64,000 nucleotides of DNA, taken from NCBI GenBank assembly GCA_050248955.1, contig JBFWRK010000006.1, forward strand, positions 211,014-275,013, in the 5' to 3' direction. The notes under the pieces were generated by a model. That model ran no database searches. It saw nothing but the letters and a program-made list of their open reading frames with translations, and was not told the DNA's origin. This DNA is from JBFWRK01 sp050248955 (GTDB lineage: Bacteria; Actinomycetota; Acidimicrobiia; Acidimicrobiales; Ilumatobacteraceae). Below, in pieces: positions 27,041 to 39,096 of this stretch. Numbering within the stretch: the first letter of the stretch is position 1; every line of letters begins with the position of its first letter. A program made the position numbers and the translations under genes.

Positions 27041-27072
27041 AAAGGAGCCGGCCCTGCAGGGCCGGCTCCTTT
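27041..27072 (+). terminator. rho-independent-type terminator after rpsA
   Basis: A perfect 14-bp inverted repeat, AAAGGAGCCGGCCC / GGGCCGGCTCCTTT, with loop TGCA, 13 nt after the rpsA stop. The T-run is only three bases but the stem is very strong. Confidence 0.85.
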
Positions 27073-27093
27073 CGCGTCGTACGCCTGGCGCGC

Positions 27094-27273
27094 GGCCCAG
27101 TCCCGCGCTCCCCGGGTTCTCTGCTCGCCGACGACTCCCGACCGGTTCTCCGCTCCCATCCGGACATCCAACGACCTCGCCCGATCAGAGACCGGGGCTG
27201 GTGACGCCGATGAGCAGAGAAGCGGCGTGTGGCTGGGGTCTCGTCGTCCGATGACGACGTCGCACCAGCACAC
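27094..27273. repeat. dispersed structured repeat, copy 1
   Basis: About 180 nt, near-identical to 39097-39275. It contains internal inverted repeats: TTCTCTGCTC with GAGCAGAGAA, and CGTCGTC-CGAT-GACGACG. Length differences between copies are not multiples of three (a 2-nt and a 1-nt indel), so it is not coding. It occupies most of the 384-nt gap between rpsA and the cyclase gene. The rest (27274-27411) shows nothing recognisable. Confidence 0.85.
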
Positions 27274-27411
27274 GCTGGCGGCTCCAGCGTCACCAACCGT
27301 TACGCGCAACCACCGAAGTCATCTCACCGAGGCGACGGGCGACCACCGAACTGGGCACCACGCGCCACAAAGGCGGCAGCGTGTCGAGAAACGGCGGCCG
27401 GGGGAGGGCAG

Positions 27412-28263
27412 TCAGGTGCGAAGTGGCGGGAAGCGGGCCATGAGGCCTCGCGCCGCCACCTGGAACAGGGGTACCTCGCCGGGGATGCCGCGCAGGCGGT
27501 GCTCACCGAGTCGTTTGAAGCGCACGCCCTCGGGTCGCGTCCCCGTGAGCGCGGCGCGCGTGTCGCCGGAGACGACGATCTGCCCACCGTGCGCCGCAGC
27601 CGAGATGCGAGCTGTGGTGTGGACCGCCATGCCGATGTAGTTGTTCTCCGTCGACGTCGGATAGCCACTGTGGATCCCGGCTCGGACGCGCACTTCGAGG
27701 CCGTCGGGCCAGGTCCGCGCGCGGAGCTCGCGCTGGATGGTCATCGCCGTGAGCACCGCTGCGTGCGGCTGCTCGAACACTGCGAAGAGGTCGTCGGCCC
27801 TGGCCTCGACCACGTGCCCGTCCAAACCCGTCACCGTGCTCCTCAGGATCGCCCGGACCTCGTCGATCAGCTCGCGGTAGCGATCCTCGAGATGCTGCAC
27901 GAGCGCCGTCGAGCCCTCGATGTCCGTCATCAGCATCGTGACGAAGCCGGAGGGGAGCCGGATCGCTTCCGCGGCCGTGGCGGCGCCGGCGGCACCGGTC
28001 AGCGCCAGCTCGCGTTCGGACCGCAGCTGGCCGTCGATGAACCCGACGGGCACGATCCGGTGCTTCTTCGCCGCGTTCAGCAGTCGCTTCCGAGCGCGCT
28101 CACGTGCTGCATCGTCCTCGAAGTCGACCTGGTTGAAGCGGGCGAGCGCGTTGCGCACGTGCGCCTCGTCGTAGATCGGGAGCCGTCGCCGGCCACGCGA
28201 ATCGATCAGCGCGAAGGCGCTGTCGGGGAGCTTCGCTCGCTGGGCGGCGTCCAGTCGGGCCAT
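27412..28263 (-). CDS. class III nucleotide cyclase-domain protein
   Basis: 283 aa. Residues 1-80 form a small helical domain (LPDSAFALIDSRGRRRLPI and DEAHVRNALARFNQ) found in several actinobacterial proteins. From about residue 105 comes a class III cyclase homology domain: TMLMTDIEGSTALVQHL with the first metal aspartate, then ARADDLFAVF where canonical enzymes have a GDG-type turn, then AGIHSGYP. The altered dimer-face residues leave catalytic activity in doubt. It is monocistronic, upstream of the repeat on the opposite strand from rpsA. Confidence 0.82.
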   Translation of the reverse strand: MARLDAAQRAKLPDSAFALIDSRGRRRLPIYDEAHVRNALARFNQVDFEDDAARERARKRLLNAAKKHRIVPVGFIDGQLRSERELALTGAAGAATAAEAIRLPSGFVTMLMTDIEGSTALVQHLEDRYRELIDEVRAILRSTVTGLDGHVVEARADDLFAVFEQPHAAVLTAMTIQRELRARTWPDGLEVRVRAGIHSGYPTSTENNYIGMAVHTTARISAAAHGGQIVVSGDTRAALTGTRPEGVRFKRLGEHRLRGIPGEVPLFQVAARGLMARFPPLRT

Positions 28264-28269
28264 GCTCGG

Positions 28270-28275
28270 ACGATA
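28270..28275 (-). promoter_or_regulatory. -10 element of the cyclase gene
   Basis: TATCGT on the minus strand, 6 nt before the ATG at 28263. Confidence 0.5.
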
Positions 28276-28288
28276 ACAACGCCCTCGG

Positions 28289-28924
28289 CTACGTGAGCTT
28301 GACGATTCCCATCCGCACGGCGAGCAGCACCGCCTGCGTGCGATCCCGGGCGTTGAGCTTCTCGTAGATCGAGGCGAGATGGTTCTTCACCGTCTTCTGG
28401 CTGATGTACAGCTTCGCGGCGACCTCGGGCGTCGAGAGCCCATCGGCGATCAGCTGCAGCACCTCTTCCTCGCGCTTCGTGATCAGGCGCTCTTCCCCGA
28501 GCTCGCCCTTGCGCGCCTCGGAGAGCATCAGTTCGGCGAGCTTGGGGGAGAGGGCGAGGTCGCCGTTCGCCGCCATCCGCACGGCGTCAGCGACCTCGGT
28601 CACGGAGCAGTCCTTGGTGAGGTAGCCGACGGCGCCGGCCTTGATCGCGCGGTCGATCACGTCGCGGTCCATGTGCATCGTCAACATCACGATCCGCTGC
28701 CGGGCGTCGGCCTGCATGATCGCCCTCGTCGCCTCGATGCCGTCGATGTCGGGCATCGACACGTCCATCAGGATCACGTCGGGTTTGCGTTCGAGCGCCA
28801 TCTTCAGCGCCTCGTGGCCATCACTGGCCTCACCGACGACGATGAATCCCTCGGCCTCGAGTGCCCGGCGCAGACCCTCTCGAAGCATGCGGTGGTCATC
28901 GACCAACATCAGGCGCAAGCTCAC
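28289..28924 (-). CDS. NarL/FixJ-family response regulator
   Basis: 211-aa DNA-binding regulator. Receiver: D9-D10, phospho-acceptor D54 (ILMDVSMPD), lysine in GYLTKDCS. C-terminal LuxR HTH (about 145-205): TKREEEVLQLIADGLSTPEVA and TVKNHLASIYEKL, quoted in part. Its ATG overlaps the stop of the upstream kinase by 4 nt, so the two form a two-component pair. Targets are unknown. Confidence 0.92.
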   Translation of the reverse strand: MSLRLMLVDDHRMLREGLRRALEAEGFIVVGEASDGHEALKMALERKPDVILMDVSMPDIDGIEATRAIMQADARQRIVMLTMHMDRDVIDRAIKAGAVGYLTKDCSVTEVADAVRMAANGDLALSPKLAELMLSEARKGELGEERLITKREEEVLQLIADGLSTPEVAAKLYISQKTVKNHLASIYEKLNARDRTQAVLLAVRMGIVKLT

Positions 28925-30783
28925 GCGTTTCCTCCAGTTTCGGTCCCCATGCTCACTCGGATCGTCGTCCCAACACCTAGCTCGGATGTGATGTCCAGAA
29001 CGGCGTTGACACTCGCCGCCCGTTCCCGCATGCCTACGAGACCGTAGGAGTCTGGCCGACCGGAGCCCTTGACGAAACCCTGACCGTCATCGGCGATGAC
29101 CAGTTCCGCCGCGGTCGGCTTGCACATCCAGCTCACCTGGACCGATCCGGCCCGTGCATGACGCTCCACGTTCGTGATCGCCTCACGCGAGATCTGCCAC
29201 AGCTCGCGCTCTTGGAGGAGCGGCAAGCGGTGCGTGGCGTCGGCGGTGAACGTGACGTCGAGCGGCGACCGGTTGCGCACCCGCTCGCAGAACATCGTCA
29301 GCGTGGCGACGAGGTCCTGCGTCTCGGAGACGTCGGTGCGCAGGTCGTACAGCGCCTCCCGCACATCGCCGACGACTGCGCTGACCTGCTGGCGGAGCTC
29401 GCCGAGCGGCACCGCCACGTCACCACCGCGCTGCGCCTGCATCGTGAGGCTGTCGACCTCGAACCCGATCATCGCGAGCGCGTTGCCGATCCGGTCGTGG
29501 AGCTCCCGGGCGATGCGGCTGCGCTCCTCGTCGGCGCCGATCGACCGGAGCCGGCGGAAGAGCCGGGCGTTGTCGATGGCGATGCCGAACGGCTCGATGA
29601 AGCCGTTGAGCAGTTCGGTGTGCTGGACGGCGAAGAAGTCGGGTTCGCGTGACTCGAGCGCGATGAGCCCCATCAGGGTGCCGCGGGCGCGCAGCGACGC
29701 GTAGATCCCCGAGGCCATGCCGTCGGCGACGCCCGGCCCGTCACGTCCGAGATCGGCAACCGTGATCGAGCGGCTCGACAGCATCGCGTCGCGCAGCGGC
29801 AGCGCGAGCTGCTCGGTCGAGTAGCCGCCGGGGCCTCGGTAGCCGCGCGTCCTGACCGCATCCCACGATCGGTCGGGGTCGGAGTAGAGCAGCACCGTCA
29901 CGGCGTCGGCCTCGATCAACGGGCGCAGCCGGGTGAGGGTCGAGTCGAGGACGTCGTCCAGGTCGAGCGAGGCGGGCAGCGTCTGGGCGACGCGCTGGAG
30001 GGAGAACAGCAGCGCGTTCGCTTCGGCGAGCTTGCCGAGGCGGTCGAGCGCGATGAGCTGCTGGCGTTGTGACTCCTGCGAGACGCGTCGGGCGAGCCCG
30101 CTCGTGAGCGCGACGAGCGCCAGAACACCGCACCAGGCGAGCGCGGTGGTGTAGCCCTCGCTGATGCCGTCGGAGAGGTAGCGGATCGTGACGATCCCGG
30201 CGCTCGCGCCGACGAGTTGGAACGCGTACACCGGTCCCGCCGAGAAGCCGGCGAGCAGGGTGCTCGGGATCAGCGTGATCGCGAATGGTGACGACCAGTT
30301 GCCGGTCAGCATCACCGCGCCGAGATGGATCAGCACGTCGAACCCGACGAGCGTGCGCGTCGGGCGGTCGTCGCGGTACGGGATCGGGCGGATGGTCGTG
30401 TAGTTCGCGTACGCCGCGAGGGCGAGGAGCACGAGCCCGGTCGGGAAGAAGTCGTGGAGGACGTCGTCGGCGGCCCCGACAAGGCCGATCACGAGCGCAC
30501 CCCAGCGGAACGGCGCCAACGGCGGCGCCTCGATCAGGTGGCTGGGCGACGACGCGACCTCGTTCGCGGCCAGCTCGGCGATGCGGTCGCGGCGCCGCTC
30601 GAACCCCTCCGGCGGGCCCGAGTTCCGCCGGCGACGCTCGACGAGCGGGTACGAGACCTCGCTCGGTCCGGGCGTCGTGCGAACGGCCGACGGTGCCCCG
30701 CTCGCGGACCGCGGCCGCGCCCGCCGGTCGGTCTCCGGCGGGTCCTCGAACTCGACCCGTTCGTAGATGTAATCGTCGGCCAT
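28921..30783 (-). CDS. NarL-type sensor histidine kinase with membrane and GAF domains
   Basis: 620-aa kinase. An acidic/basic N-terminal tail precedes several hydrophobic segments (about residues 95-250, e.g. ALVIGLVGAADDVL, VLLALAAYAN, LAWCGVLALVALTSGLA). A GAF-like domain follows (about 270-415). The HisKA_3 helix has the phospho-site in SRIARELHDRIGNALAMIG, and the HATPase domain has SREAITNVERHA, DDGQGF and GLVGMRERA. It is coupled to the NarL regulator by ATGA overlap. The start at 30783 is preferred because an upstream -10 box fits it. Confidence 0.9.
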   Translation of the reverse strand: MADDYIYERVEFEDPPETDRRARPRSASGAPSAVRTTPGPSEVSYPLVERRRRNSGPPEGFERRRDRIAELAANEVASSPSHLIEAPPLAPFRWGALVIGLVGAADDVLHDFFPTGLVLLALAAYANYTTIRPIPYRDDRPTRTLVGFDVLIHLGAVMLTGNWSSPFAITLIPSTLLAGFSAGPVYAFQLVGASAGIVTIRYLSDGISEGYTTALAWCGVLALVALTSGLARRVSQESQRQQLIALDRLGKLAEANALLFSLQRVAQTLPASLDLDDVLDSTLTRLRPLIEADAVTVLLYSDPDRSWDAVRTRGYRGPGGYSTEQLALPLRDAMLSSRSITVADLGRDGPGVADGMASGIYASLRARGTLMGLIALESREPDFFAVQHTELLNGFIEPFGIAIDNARLFRRLRSIGADEERSRIARELHDRIGNALAMIGFEVDSLTMQAQRGGDVAVPLGELRQQVSAVVGDVREALYDLRTDVSETQDLVATLTMFCERVRNRSPLDVTFTADATHRLPLLQERELWQISREAITNVERHARAGSVQVSWMCKPTAAELVIADDGQGFVKGSGRPDSYGLVGMRERAASVNAVLDITSELGVGTTIRVSMGTETGGNA

Positions 30784-30793
30784 CAGTGCGCTA

Positions 30794-30799
30794 AACGTA
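30794..30799 (-). promoter_or_regulatory. -10 element of the kinase-regulator operon
   Basis: TACGTT on the minus strand, 10 nt from the ATG at 30783; it shares a 78-nt divergent gap with coaE. Confidence 0.4.
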
Positions 30800-30849
30800 T
30801 CGGTCCGGCGACGCCCCGGGGGAGCATGGCCTCTGAGCGTGGTGGGCGT

Positions 30850-30855
30850 TATCGT
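30850..30855 (+). promoter_or_regulatory. -10 element of coaE
   Basis: TATCGT, 6 nt from the ATG at 30862. Confidence 0.5.
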
Positions 30856-30861
30856 CGCTGA

Positions 30862-31497
30862 ATGATCCTGGTGGGGCTGACAGGTGGGATCGGGGCGGGC
30901 AAATCGACCGTCTCGGCGCGGCTCGCCGAGCGTGGTGCGGTCATCATCGACGCCGATGCGATCGCCCGTGAGGTCCAGCAACCCGGCTCGCCGGTGCTGG
31001 CCGCGATGGCGGAGCGCTTCGGCGACGGCGTGATCGCCGCGGACGGCAGCCTCGACCGGGGAGCCGTCGCCGCCATCGTCTTCTCCGACCCGGAAGCACT
31101 CGGTGACCTCAACCGGATCGTCCACCCCGCGATCGGACGGGAGGTGAACCGGCGGATCGAGGAGCAGCTCGCCGCCGATCACGTCGTCGTGCTCGACATC
31201 CCGCTCCTCGCGGAGAACCCACGCGCCGGCCTGGCGGCGACGATCGTCGTCGACGTGCCGGTCGACACCGCCGTCGACCGCCTCGTCCGGTCGCGAGGGA
31301 TGGACGAGGCCGACGCCCGGGCGCGAATCGGCCACCAGGCGACGCGTGAGGAACGGCTCGCCGGAGCGGACCGCGTGATCGACAACAGCGGCCCGCCTGG
31401 AGCGCTCGACGCGCAGGTTGACGAGCTGTGGGCATGGCTGCAGAAGCTGCCGCCGGTGCCGCCCGACTTCCAGCCGACCGCTCCGCCGACGGCATGA
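30862..31497 (+). CDS. coaE: dephospho-CoA kinase
   Basis: Last step of coenzyme A synthesis; 211 aa. The P-loop GGIGAGKST starts at residue 8. IIDADAIAREV is the substrate-binding segment, and VLDIPLLAE and RLVRSRGMDEADARARI (lid) complete the family pattern. It lacks the extra C-terminal GrpB-like domain found in mycobacteria. An alcohol dehydrogenase gene follows after 54 nt. Confidence 0.95.
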   Translation: MILVGLTGGIGAGKSTVSARLAERGAVIIDADAIAREVQQPGSPVLAAMAERFGDGVIAADGSLDRGAVAAIVFSDPEALGDLNRIVHPAIGREVNRRIEEQLAADHVVVLDIPLLAENPRAGLAATIVVDVPVDTAVDRLVRSRGMDEADARARIGHQATREERLAGADRVIDNSGPPGALDAQVDELWAWLQKLPPVPPDFQPTAPPTA

Positions 31498-31551
31498 CAA
31501 GATGCGCACCGACGTCAGCCGTCAGGCGCCAGGTATGCGAGGGGAGCACAC

Positions 31552-32634
31552 ATGAACGAGGTCAGGGGCGTGGTCGCGCGGTCCAAGGGCGCGCCGGTCG
31601 CGATCGAGACGATCCTCGTGCCCGACCCCGGGCCTGGTGAGGCGCTCGTGGCGATCAAGGCGTGCGGCGTGTGCCACACCGATCTCCACTATCGCGAGGG
31701 CGGCATCAACGACGACTTCCCGTTCCTGCTCGGCCACGAGGCGGCCGGCATCGTCGAGCAGGTCGGACCGGACGTCGTCGGTGTCGCGCCCGGCGACTTC
31801 GTCGTCCTCAACTGGCGTGCCGTGTGCGGCAACTGCCGGTCCTGCCGGCGCGGCAAGCCGTGGTACTGCTTCTCGACGTTCAATGCCACGCAGAAGATGA
31901 CGACCGCAGACGGTACGACGCTGTCGCCGGCGCTCGGCATCGGCGCGTTCGCGGACAAGACGCTGGTGGCCGCAGGCCAGTGCACGAAGGTCGACCCGGC
32001 TGCTCCGGCTGCTGTCGCCGGTCTGCTCGGCTGTGGCGTGATGGCCGGCCTCGGCGCTGCGATGAACACCGGCAACGTCGGTCGCGGTGACTCGGTGGCG
32101 GTGTTCGGCTGCGGCGGCGTGGGTGACGCCGCGATCGCGGGTGCCCGCCTTGCCGGCGCGGCGAAGATCATCGCCGTCGACATCGATGACCGAAAGCTCC
32201 AGTGGGCGAAGGACTTCGGCGCGACGCACACGGTGAACTCGGCGAACGAGGACCCCGTCGAGGCGATCAAGGCGGTGACCGACGGCAACGGTGCCGACGT
32301 CTGCATCGAGGCGATCGGGCTGCCGACCGTCTACCGCCAGGCGTTCGAGGCGCGCGACCTCGCCGGGACGGTCGTGCTCGTCGGCGTGCCGAGGCCCGAC
32401 ATGGAGATCACCCTGCCGTTCATCGAGATGTTCGGTCGCGGTGGCTCGCTCAAGTCGAGCTGGTACGGCGACTGCCTGCCGAGCAGGGACTTCCCGATGC
32501 TGATCGATCTCTTCCTGCAGGGCCGGCTCGACCTCGACCGCTTCGTCAGCGAGACGATCGCGCTCGAGGAGGTCGAGGAGGCGTTCCACAAGATGGAGCG
32601 TGGCGAGGTGCTGCGCTCCGTCGTCGTCATGTGA
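31552..32634 (+). CDS. mscR: zinc alcohol dehydrogenase, S-nitrosomycothiol reductase/MSH-formaldehyde dehydrogenase type
   Basis: 360-aa class III-like ADH. Catalytic zinc ligands are C41 (KACGVCHTDLHY) and the GHEAAG histidine. The structural zinc lobe is CGNCRSCRRGKPWYC. GCGGVGDAAIAGA is the NAD-binding turn, followed by AVDIDDRK. The sequence style matches actinobacterial enzymes that oxidise S-hydroxymethyl-mycothiol or reduce S-nitrosomycothiol; that specific role is inference from resemblance. GAGGGGAG precedes the ATG. Its 3' end overlaps the convergent acetyltransferase gene by 8 nt. Confidence 0.85.
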   Translation: MNEVRGVVARSKGAPVAIETILVPDPGPGEALVAIKACGVCHTDLHYREGGINDDFPFLLGHEAAGIVEQVGPDVVGVAPGDFVVLNWRAVCGNCRSCRRGKPWYCFSTFNATQKMTTADGTTLSPALGIGAFADKTLVAAGQCTKVDPAAPAAVAGLLGCGVMAGLGAAMNTGNVGRGDSVAVFGCGGVGDAAIAGARLAGAAKIIAVDIDDRKLQWAKDFGATHTVNSANEDPVEAIKAVTDGNGADVCIEAIGLPTVYRQAFEARDLAGTVVLVGVPRPDMEITLPFIEMFGRGGSLKSSWYGDCLPSRDFPMLIDLFLQGRLDLDRFVSETIALEEVEEAFHKMERGEVLRSVVVM

Positions 32635-33673
32635 CCGGTTGATCGAATCGGAGCCGGGCCACGACCTCGTCGTCGTCGAGGTCGCCCGTCGGCTCGAACC
32701 CGAGCCCGAGGTACAGCGGTGCGGGTGATCCGGGCCCCTCGACCCAGCTCGTCATCAACGTCGTCGCGCCCTGCTCGCGAGCGTGCTCGATCACGAGCGC
32801 GATGATGCGCGTGCCGATGCCGCGTCGTTGGTGACGACGGTCGACGAGCAGGCGCCAGAGGAACGGCTCCGGATGTGCCGGCGTGACCTCGGAGCACATG
32901 ACGAAGCCCACCAGCTCGCCGTCCGCGTCGACGGCTCGGTACCACGGGACGAGTGGTGCGCCGTCGACCACCTCGGGGATCAGCGCGTCGGCGAACGACT
33001 TCGGCACGGGTGCGACGAAGCGTTCCTGCGAGTGGTGCGTCGCCAGCCGGTACACGTCCGGGAAGATCGCGTGCGTGATCTCGACGAGGCGAACCTCGTC
33101 CGGTGACGTCCGTGGGCGGGCCAGCCAAGCATCGCGGTCGGAGCGGAGCAACGCGTACCGGTCGTCGTCACACCACTCGCCGCGCACGAGCGCCATCTGG
33201 AGGCCGCGCCCTTCGTAGCGGAAGCCGAGTCGCTCGAGCAGCCGTGCGGACGCGATGTTCGCCGGGTCGAGCGTCGCCGCGACGCGGTGGATGCCGAAGG
33301 ACTCGAACAGCCGGTCGATCAACGCCTCTGCTGCCTCGGTCGCGAAGCCGGATCCCTGGCGATCCGAGCGCAGCGAGTACCCGAGCGTCGCGAGCTGGCC
33401 GCTGTCGTCGAGGCCGAGCGCGAGGTCGCCGACGAGCTCGCCGTCGTGCTCGATCGCGATCTGGTACCAGCCGCCCCGCTCGGGGCCGGACTGCCCGGCC
33501 TGCCCAGCGATCAGCTTCTCGGCGTCCTCGACCGAGAACGGCAGATCCCAGTCCTGGAAGCGGGCGACGTCCGGGTCGCTGCGATAGGCGGCCAGGGCCG
33601 GAGCATCCGTCGCGGTGAACGGCCGGAGCAGGAGCCGCGCCGTGCGGAAGGGGAGGAGCAGCTCGTCGTTCAC
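32627..33673 (-). CDS. tandem double-GNAT acetyltransferase
   Basis: 348 aa with two GNAT units. Unit 1 (about 1-170) is RimJ/RimL-like: RTARLLLRPFTATDAPALA, then YSLRSDRQGSGFATEAAEAL, then NIASARLLERLGFRYEG. Unit 2 (about 190-345) has LLVDRRHQRRGIGTRIIALV and YLGLGFEPTGDLDDDEVV. The GTG at 33673 is the chosen start; the frame stays open upstream, so a slightly longer N-terminus is possible. It is divergent from uvrB and overlaps mscR at the 3' ends. Confidence 0.82.
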   Translation of the reverse strand: MNDELLLPFRTARLLLRPFTATDAPALAAYRSDPDVARFQDWDLPFSVEDAEKLIAGQAGQSGPERGGWYQIAIEHDGELVGDLALGLDDSGQLATLGYSLRSDRQGSGFATEAAEALIDRLFESFGIHRVAATLDPANIASARLLERLGFRYEGRGLQMALVRGEWCDDDRYALLRSDRDAWLARPRTSPDEVRLVEITHAIFPDVYRLATHHSQERFVAPVPKSFADALIPEVVDGAPLVPWYRAVDADGELVGFVMCSEVTPAHPEPFLWRLLVDRRHQRRGIGTRIIALVIEHAREQGATTLMTSWVEGPGSPAPLYLGLGFEPTGDLDDDEVVARLRFDQPVT

Positions 33674-33743
33674 CTCGCCATTCAACTCGGCATCGGGGCG
33701 CAGTTCGTCGGCAAATACGTGACGAACAGGCGTTCGCACCGGG

Positions 33744-33749
33744 TAGGCT
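33744..33749 (+). promoter_or_regulatory. -10 element of uvrB
   Basis: TAGGCT, 6 nt before the GTG at 33756. No LexA (SOS) box was recognised in the gap. Confidence 0.5.
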
Positions 33750-33755
33750 CGGGCT

Positions 33756-35774
33756 GTGCCCGACTTCAAGGTCGTCTCCGACTTCGACCCCGCCGGCGAC
33801 CAACCGGAAGCCATCGCGCAGCTCACGGTGGGTGTCAACCGAGGCGACCGGTTCCAGACCCTGCTCGGCATCACCGGCTCCGGTAAGAGCGCCACGATCG
33901 CGTGGACGATCGAGCAGGTGCAGCGCCCGACGCTGATCCTCGCGCCGAACAAGAGCCTCGCCGCCCAGCTCGCCCAGGAGATGCGCGAGTTCTTCCCGGA
34001 GAATCGGGTCGAGTACTTCGTCAGCTACTACGACTACTACCAGCCCGAGGCGTACATCGCGTCGAGCGACACCTACATCGAGAAGGACAGCTCGATCAAC
34101 GACGAGATCGACCGTCTCCGCCACTCGGCCACTGCGGCGCTGCTGACGCGGCGGGACACGATCGTCGTCGCGTCGGTCAGCTGCATCTACGGCATGGGGA
34201 ACCCCGAGGAGTACCGGGGGCAGCTGCTCGAGCTGCACACCGGAGTCGACTACGACCAGCGATCGATCCTGCGCCGCCTCGTCGACCTCCAGTTCGACCG
34301 CAACGACCTCACGCTCGGGCGGGGCAAGTTCCGGGTCCGGGGCGACACGATCGAGGTCCACCCGTCGTACGAGGAGTCGGTGCTGCGGATCGAGATGTTC
34401 GGGGACACCGTCGACCGCATCACCGTCGTCGACCCGCTCACCGGCGAGCAGCTCCGCGAGCTGAGCGAGGTGATGGTGTTCCCCGCCACGCACTACGTCG
34501 CCGGCGACGAGCGGATGCGGCGGGCGGTGGTCGGCATCGAGGCCGAGCTGCAGGAGCGCCTCGCCTGGTTCGAGGCCGAGGGCAAGCTGCTCGAGGCGCA
34601 GCGGCTCCGCATGCGGACCCAGTACGACCTCGAGATGATCCAGGAGGTCGGCTACTGCAACGGCATCGAGAACTACTCGATGCACATCGACGGGCGCACC
34701 TTCGGAGAGCCGCCCTTCACCCTGCTCGACTACTTCCCGAAGGACTTCCTGCTCGTCATCGACGAGAGCCACGTCACGGTGCCCCAGCTCCACGGCCAGT
34801 ACGAGGGCGATCGGTCGCGCAAGGACCAGTTGGTCGAGCACGGGTTCCGCCTCCCGAGTGCCCGGGACAACCGCCCGCTGCGCTTCGAGGAGATCATGGA
34901 GCGGATCAACCAGGCGATCTACCTGTCGGCGACGCCGAGCCCGTACGAGCTGCGGACGAGCGCGCAGGTGGTCGAGCAGATCGTGCGCCCGACGGGCCTC
35001 GTCGACCCGCAGGTGATCGTGCGCCCGACGAAGGGCCAGATCGACAACCTGATCGAGGACATCAACCAGCGCGCAACGAAGGGCGATCGGATCCTCGTCA
35101 CCACGCTGACCAAGAAGATGGCCGAAGACCTCACCGACTACCTGCTCGAACAGGGACTGCGGGTGCGGTACCTGCACTCCAACATCGACACGATCCAGCG
35201 GATCGAGATCCTCCGGGCCTTGCGGCTCGGCGAGTTCGACGTGCTCGTCGGCATCAACCTGCTCCGGGAGGGCCTCGACCTGCCGGAGGTGTCGCTCGTG
35301 TCGATCCTCGATGCCGACAAGCAGGGCTTCCTGCGCAGCGAGACCAGCCTCATCCAGATGATCGGCCGTGCCGCACGCAACGTCGACGGCCAGGTGGTGA
35401 TGTACGCCGACACCGTGTCGGACTCGATGCGCAAGGCGATCAGCGAGACCAGTCGCCGCCGCGGCCTGCAGATCGCGTACAACGCCGAGCACGGCATCGA
35501 CCCGAAGACCATCCGCAAGGCCGTCGGGGACATCCTCTCGCTGCTCCGTCCGGACAGCACGGCGCCGGTGCCGGGCAAGGACCGCCGCCGTCAGCGGGAG
35601 CGCGACAAGGTCCAGCGGGAGCTGAAGACCCTGCCGCAGCAGGAGCTCGCGCGGCTGATCCAGACGCTCGAGGAGGAGATGCACGAAGCATCCGCCGAGT
35701 TGAAGTTCGAGTACGCGGCGCGGCTGCGGGACGAGGTCAGGGACCTGCGCCGCGAGTTGAAGGACGCCGGCTGA
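33756..35774 (+). CDS. uvrB: excinuclease ABC subunit B
   Basis: Damage-verifying helicase-like subunit of nucleotide excision repair; 672 aa. Walker A is LLGITGSGKSATIAW. The beta-hairpin is YFVSYYDYYQPEAYI and what follows. DEXH is VIDESHVTVPQ. Motifs V/VI are GINLLREGLDLPEV and QMIGRAARNVDG. The UVR domain that contacts UvrC is at the end (LEEEMHEASAELKFEYAARLRDEV, quoted in part as EYAARLRDEV). It starts a uvrB-uvrA-uvrC locus on the plus strand. Confidence 0.97.
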   Translation: MPDFKVVSDFDPAGDQPEAIAQLTVGVNRGDRFQTLLGITGSGKSATIAWTIEQVQRPTLILAPNKSLAAQLAQEMREFFPENRVEYFVSYYDYYQPEAYIASSDTYIEKDSSINDEIDRLRHSATAALLTRRDTIVVASVSCIYGMGNPEEYRGQLLELHTGVDYDQRSILRRLVDLQFDRNDLTLGRGKFRVRGDTIEVHPSYEESVLRIEMFGDTVDRITVVDPLTGEQLRELSEVMVFPATHYVAGDERMRRAVVGIEAELQERLAWFEAEGKLLEAQRLRMRTQYDLEMIQEVGYCNGIENYSMHIDGRTFGEPPFTLLDYFPKDFLLVIDESHVTVPQLHGQYEGDRSRKDQLVEHGFRLPSARDNRPLRFEEIMERINQAIYLSATPSPYELRTSAQVVEQIVRPTGLVDPQVIVRPTKGQIDNLIEDINQRATKGDRILVTTLTKKMAEDLTDYLLEQGLRVRYLHSNIDTIQRIEILRALRLGEFDVLVGINLLREGLDLPEVSLVSILDADKQGFLRSETSLIQMIGRAARNVDGQVVMYADTVSDSMRKAISETSRRRGLQIAYNAEHGIDPKTIRKAVGDILSLLRPDSTAPVPGKDRRRQRERDKVQRELKTLPQQELARLIQTLEEEMHEASAELKFEYAARLRDEVRDLRRELKDAG

Positions 35775-35881
35775 CCGATGGGCCGGGAACCGACGCCGTC
35801 ATCTGTTCGTCACACGTATCAACACGGGGCGCTGAGTGCTCCAGACACCAACAGCAGCGGGCCGAGACCAGAGGAGGGGAC

Positions 35882-36037
35882 ATGGGGGGCCGACTTGCCG
35901 GCATCGCCGGTGTCAACGACCTGTTCGCCATCGACTCGAGCCCTGCGATCCCGCTGGTCATGCTGGCCGCGCTCATCGCGTTCGCGGCGGCCGTCGTCCT
36001 GTGCCGCAGCCGGGAGGACCGCCAGATCGAGCCGTGA
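35882..36037 (+). CDS. small single-span membrane protein
   Basis: 51-aa protein between uvrB and uvrA. A short polar N-terminus (GGRLAGIAGVNDLFAID) leads into one hydrophobic helix (IPLVMLAALIAFAAAVVLC), then a charged tail RSREDRQIEP. GAGGGGAC lies just before the ATG. No family recognised. It is probably real because RBS, length and hydrophobic profile agree, but it could be a chance frame in high-GC DNA. Confidence 0.5.
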   Translation: MGGRLAGIAGVNDLFAIDSSPAIPLVMLAALIAFAAAVVLCRSREDRQIEP

Positions 36038-36054
36038 CGTTGCCGACCCGTCGG

Positions 36055-36060
36055 TAGCCT
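36055..36060 (+). promoter_or_regulatory. -10 element of uvrA
   Basis: TAGCCT, 7 nt before the ATG at 36068. Confidence 0.5.
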
Positions 36061-36067
36061 CGCAACG

Positions 36068-38935
<2,868 letters not shown>

Positions 38936-39096
38936 CAGCCGCCCCGGCGCACCCCAGCCTCGACCAAGATTCGCCTCAAAGTCGGAATGGCCGGGGTGGC
39001 AGTTCCGCGGTACCACGGAGCTCGTTTCACCCGAGGCGTCACAGCACCAGTTCTCCGGGCGCCCGTGACCCTGCGGCGGCTGCGGGCGCGGCGCCC
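38936..39096. other. non-coding gap after uvrA
   Basis: About 160 nt before the dispersed repeat. I see no gene, clear terminator or promoter here. Together with the repeat it makes a 396-nt gap ahead of uvrC. Confidence 0.5.
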
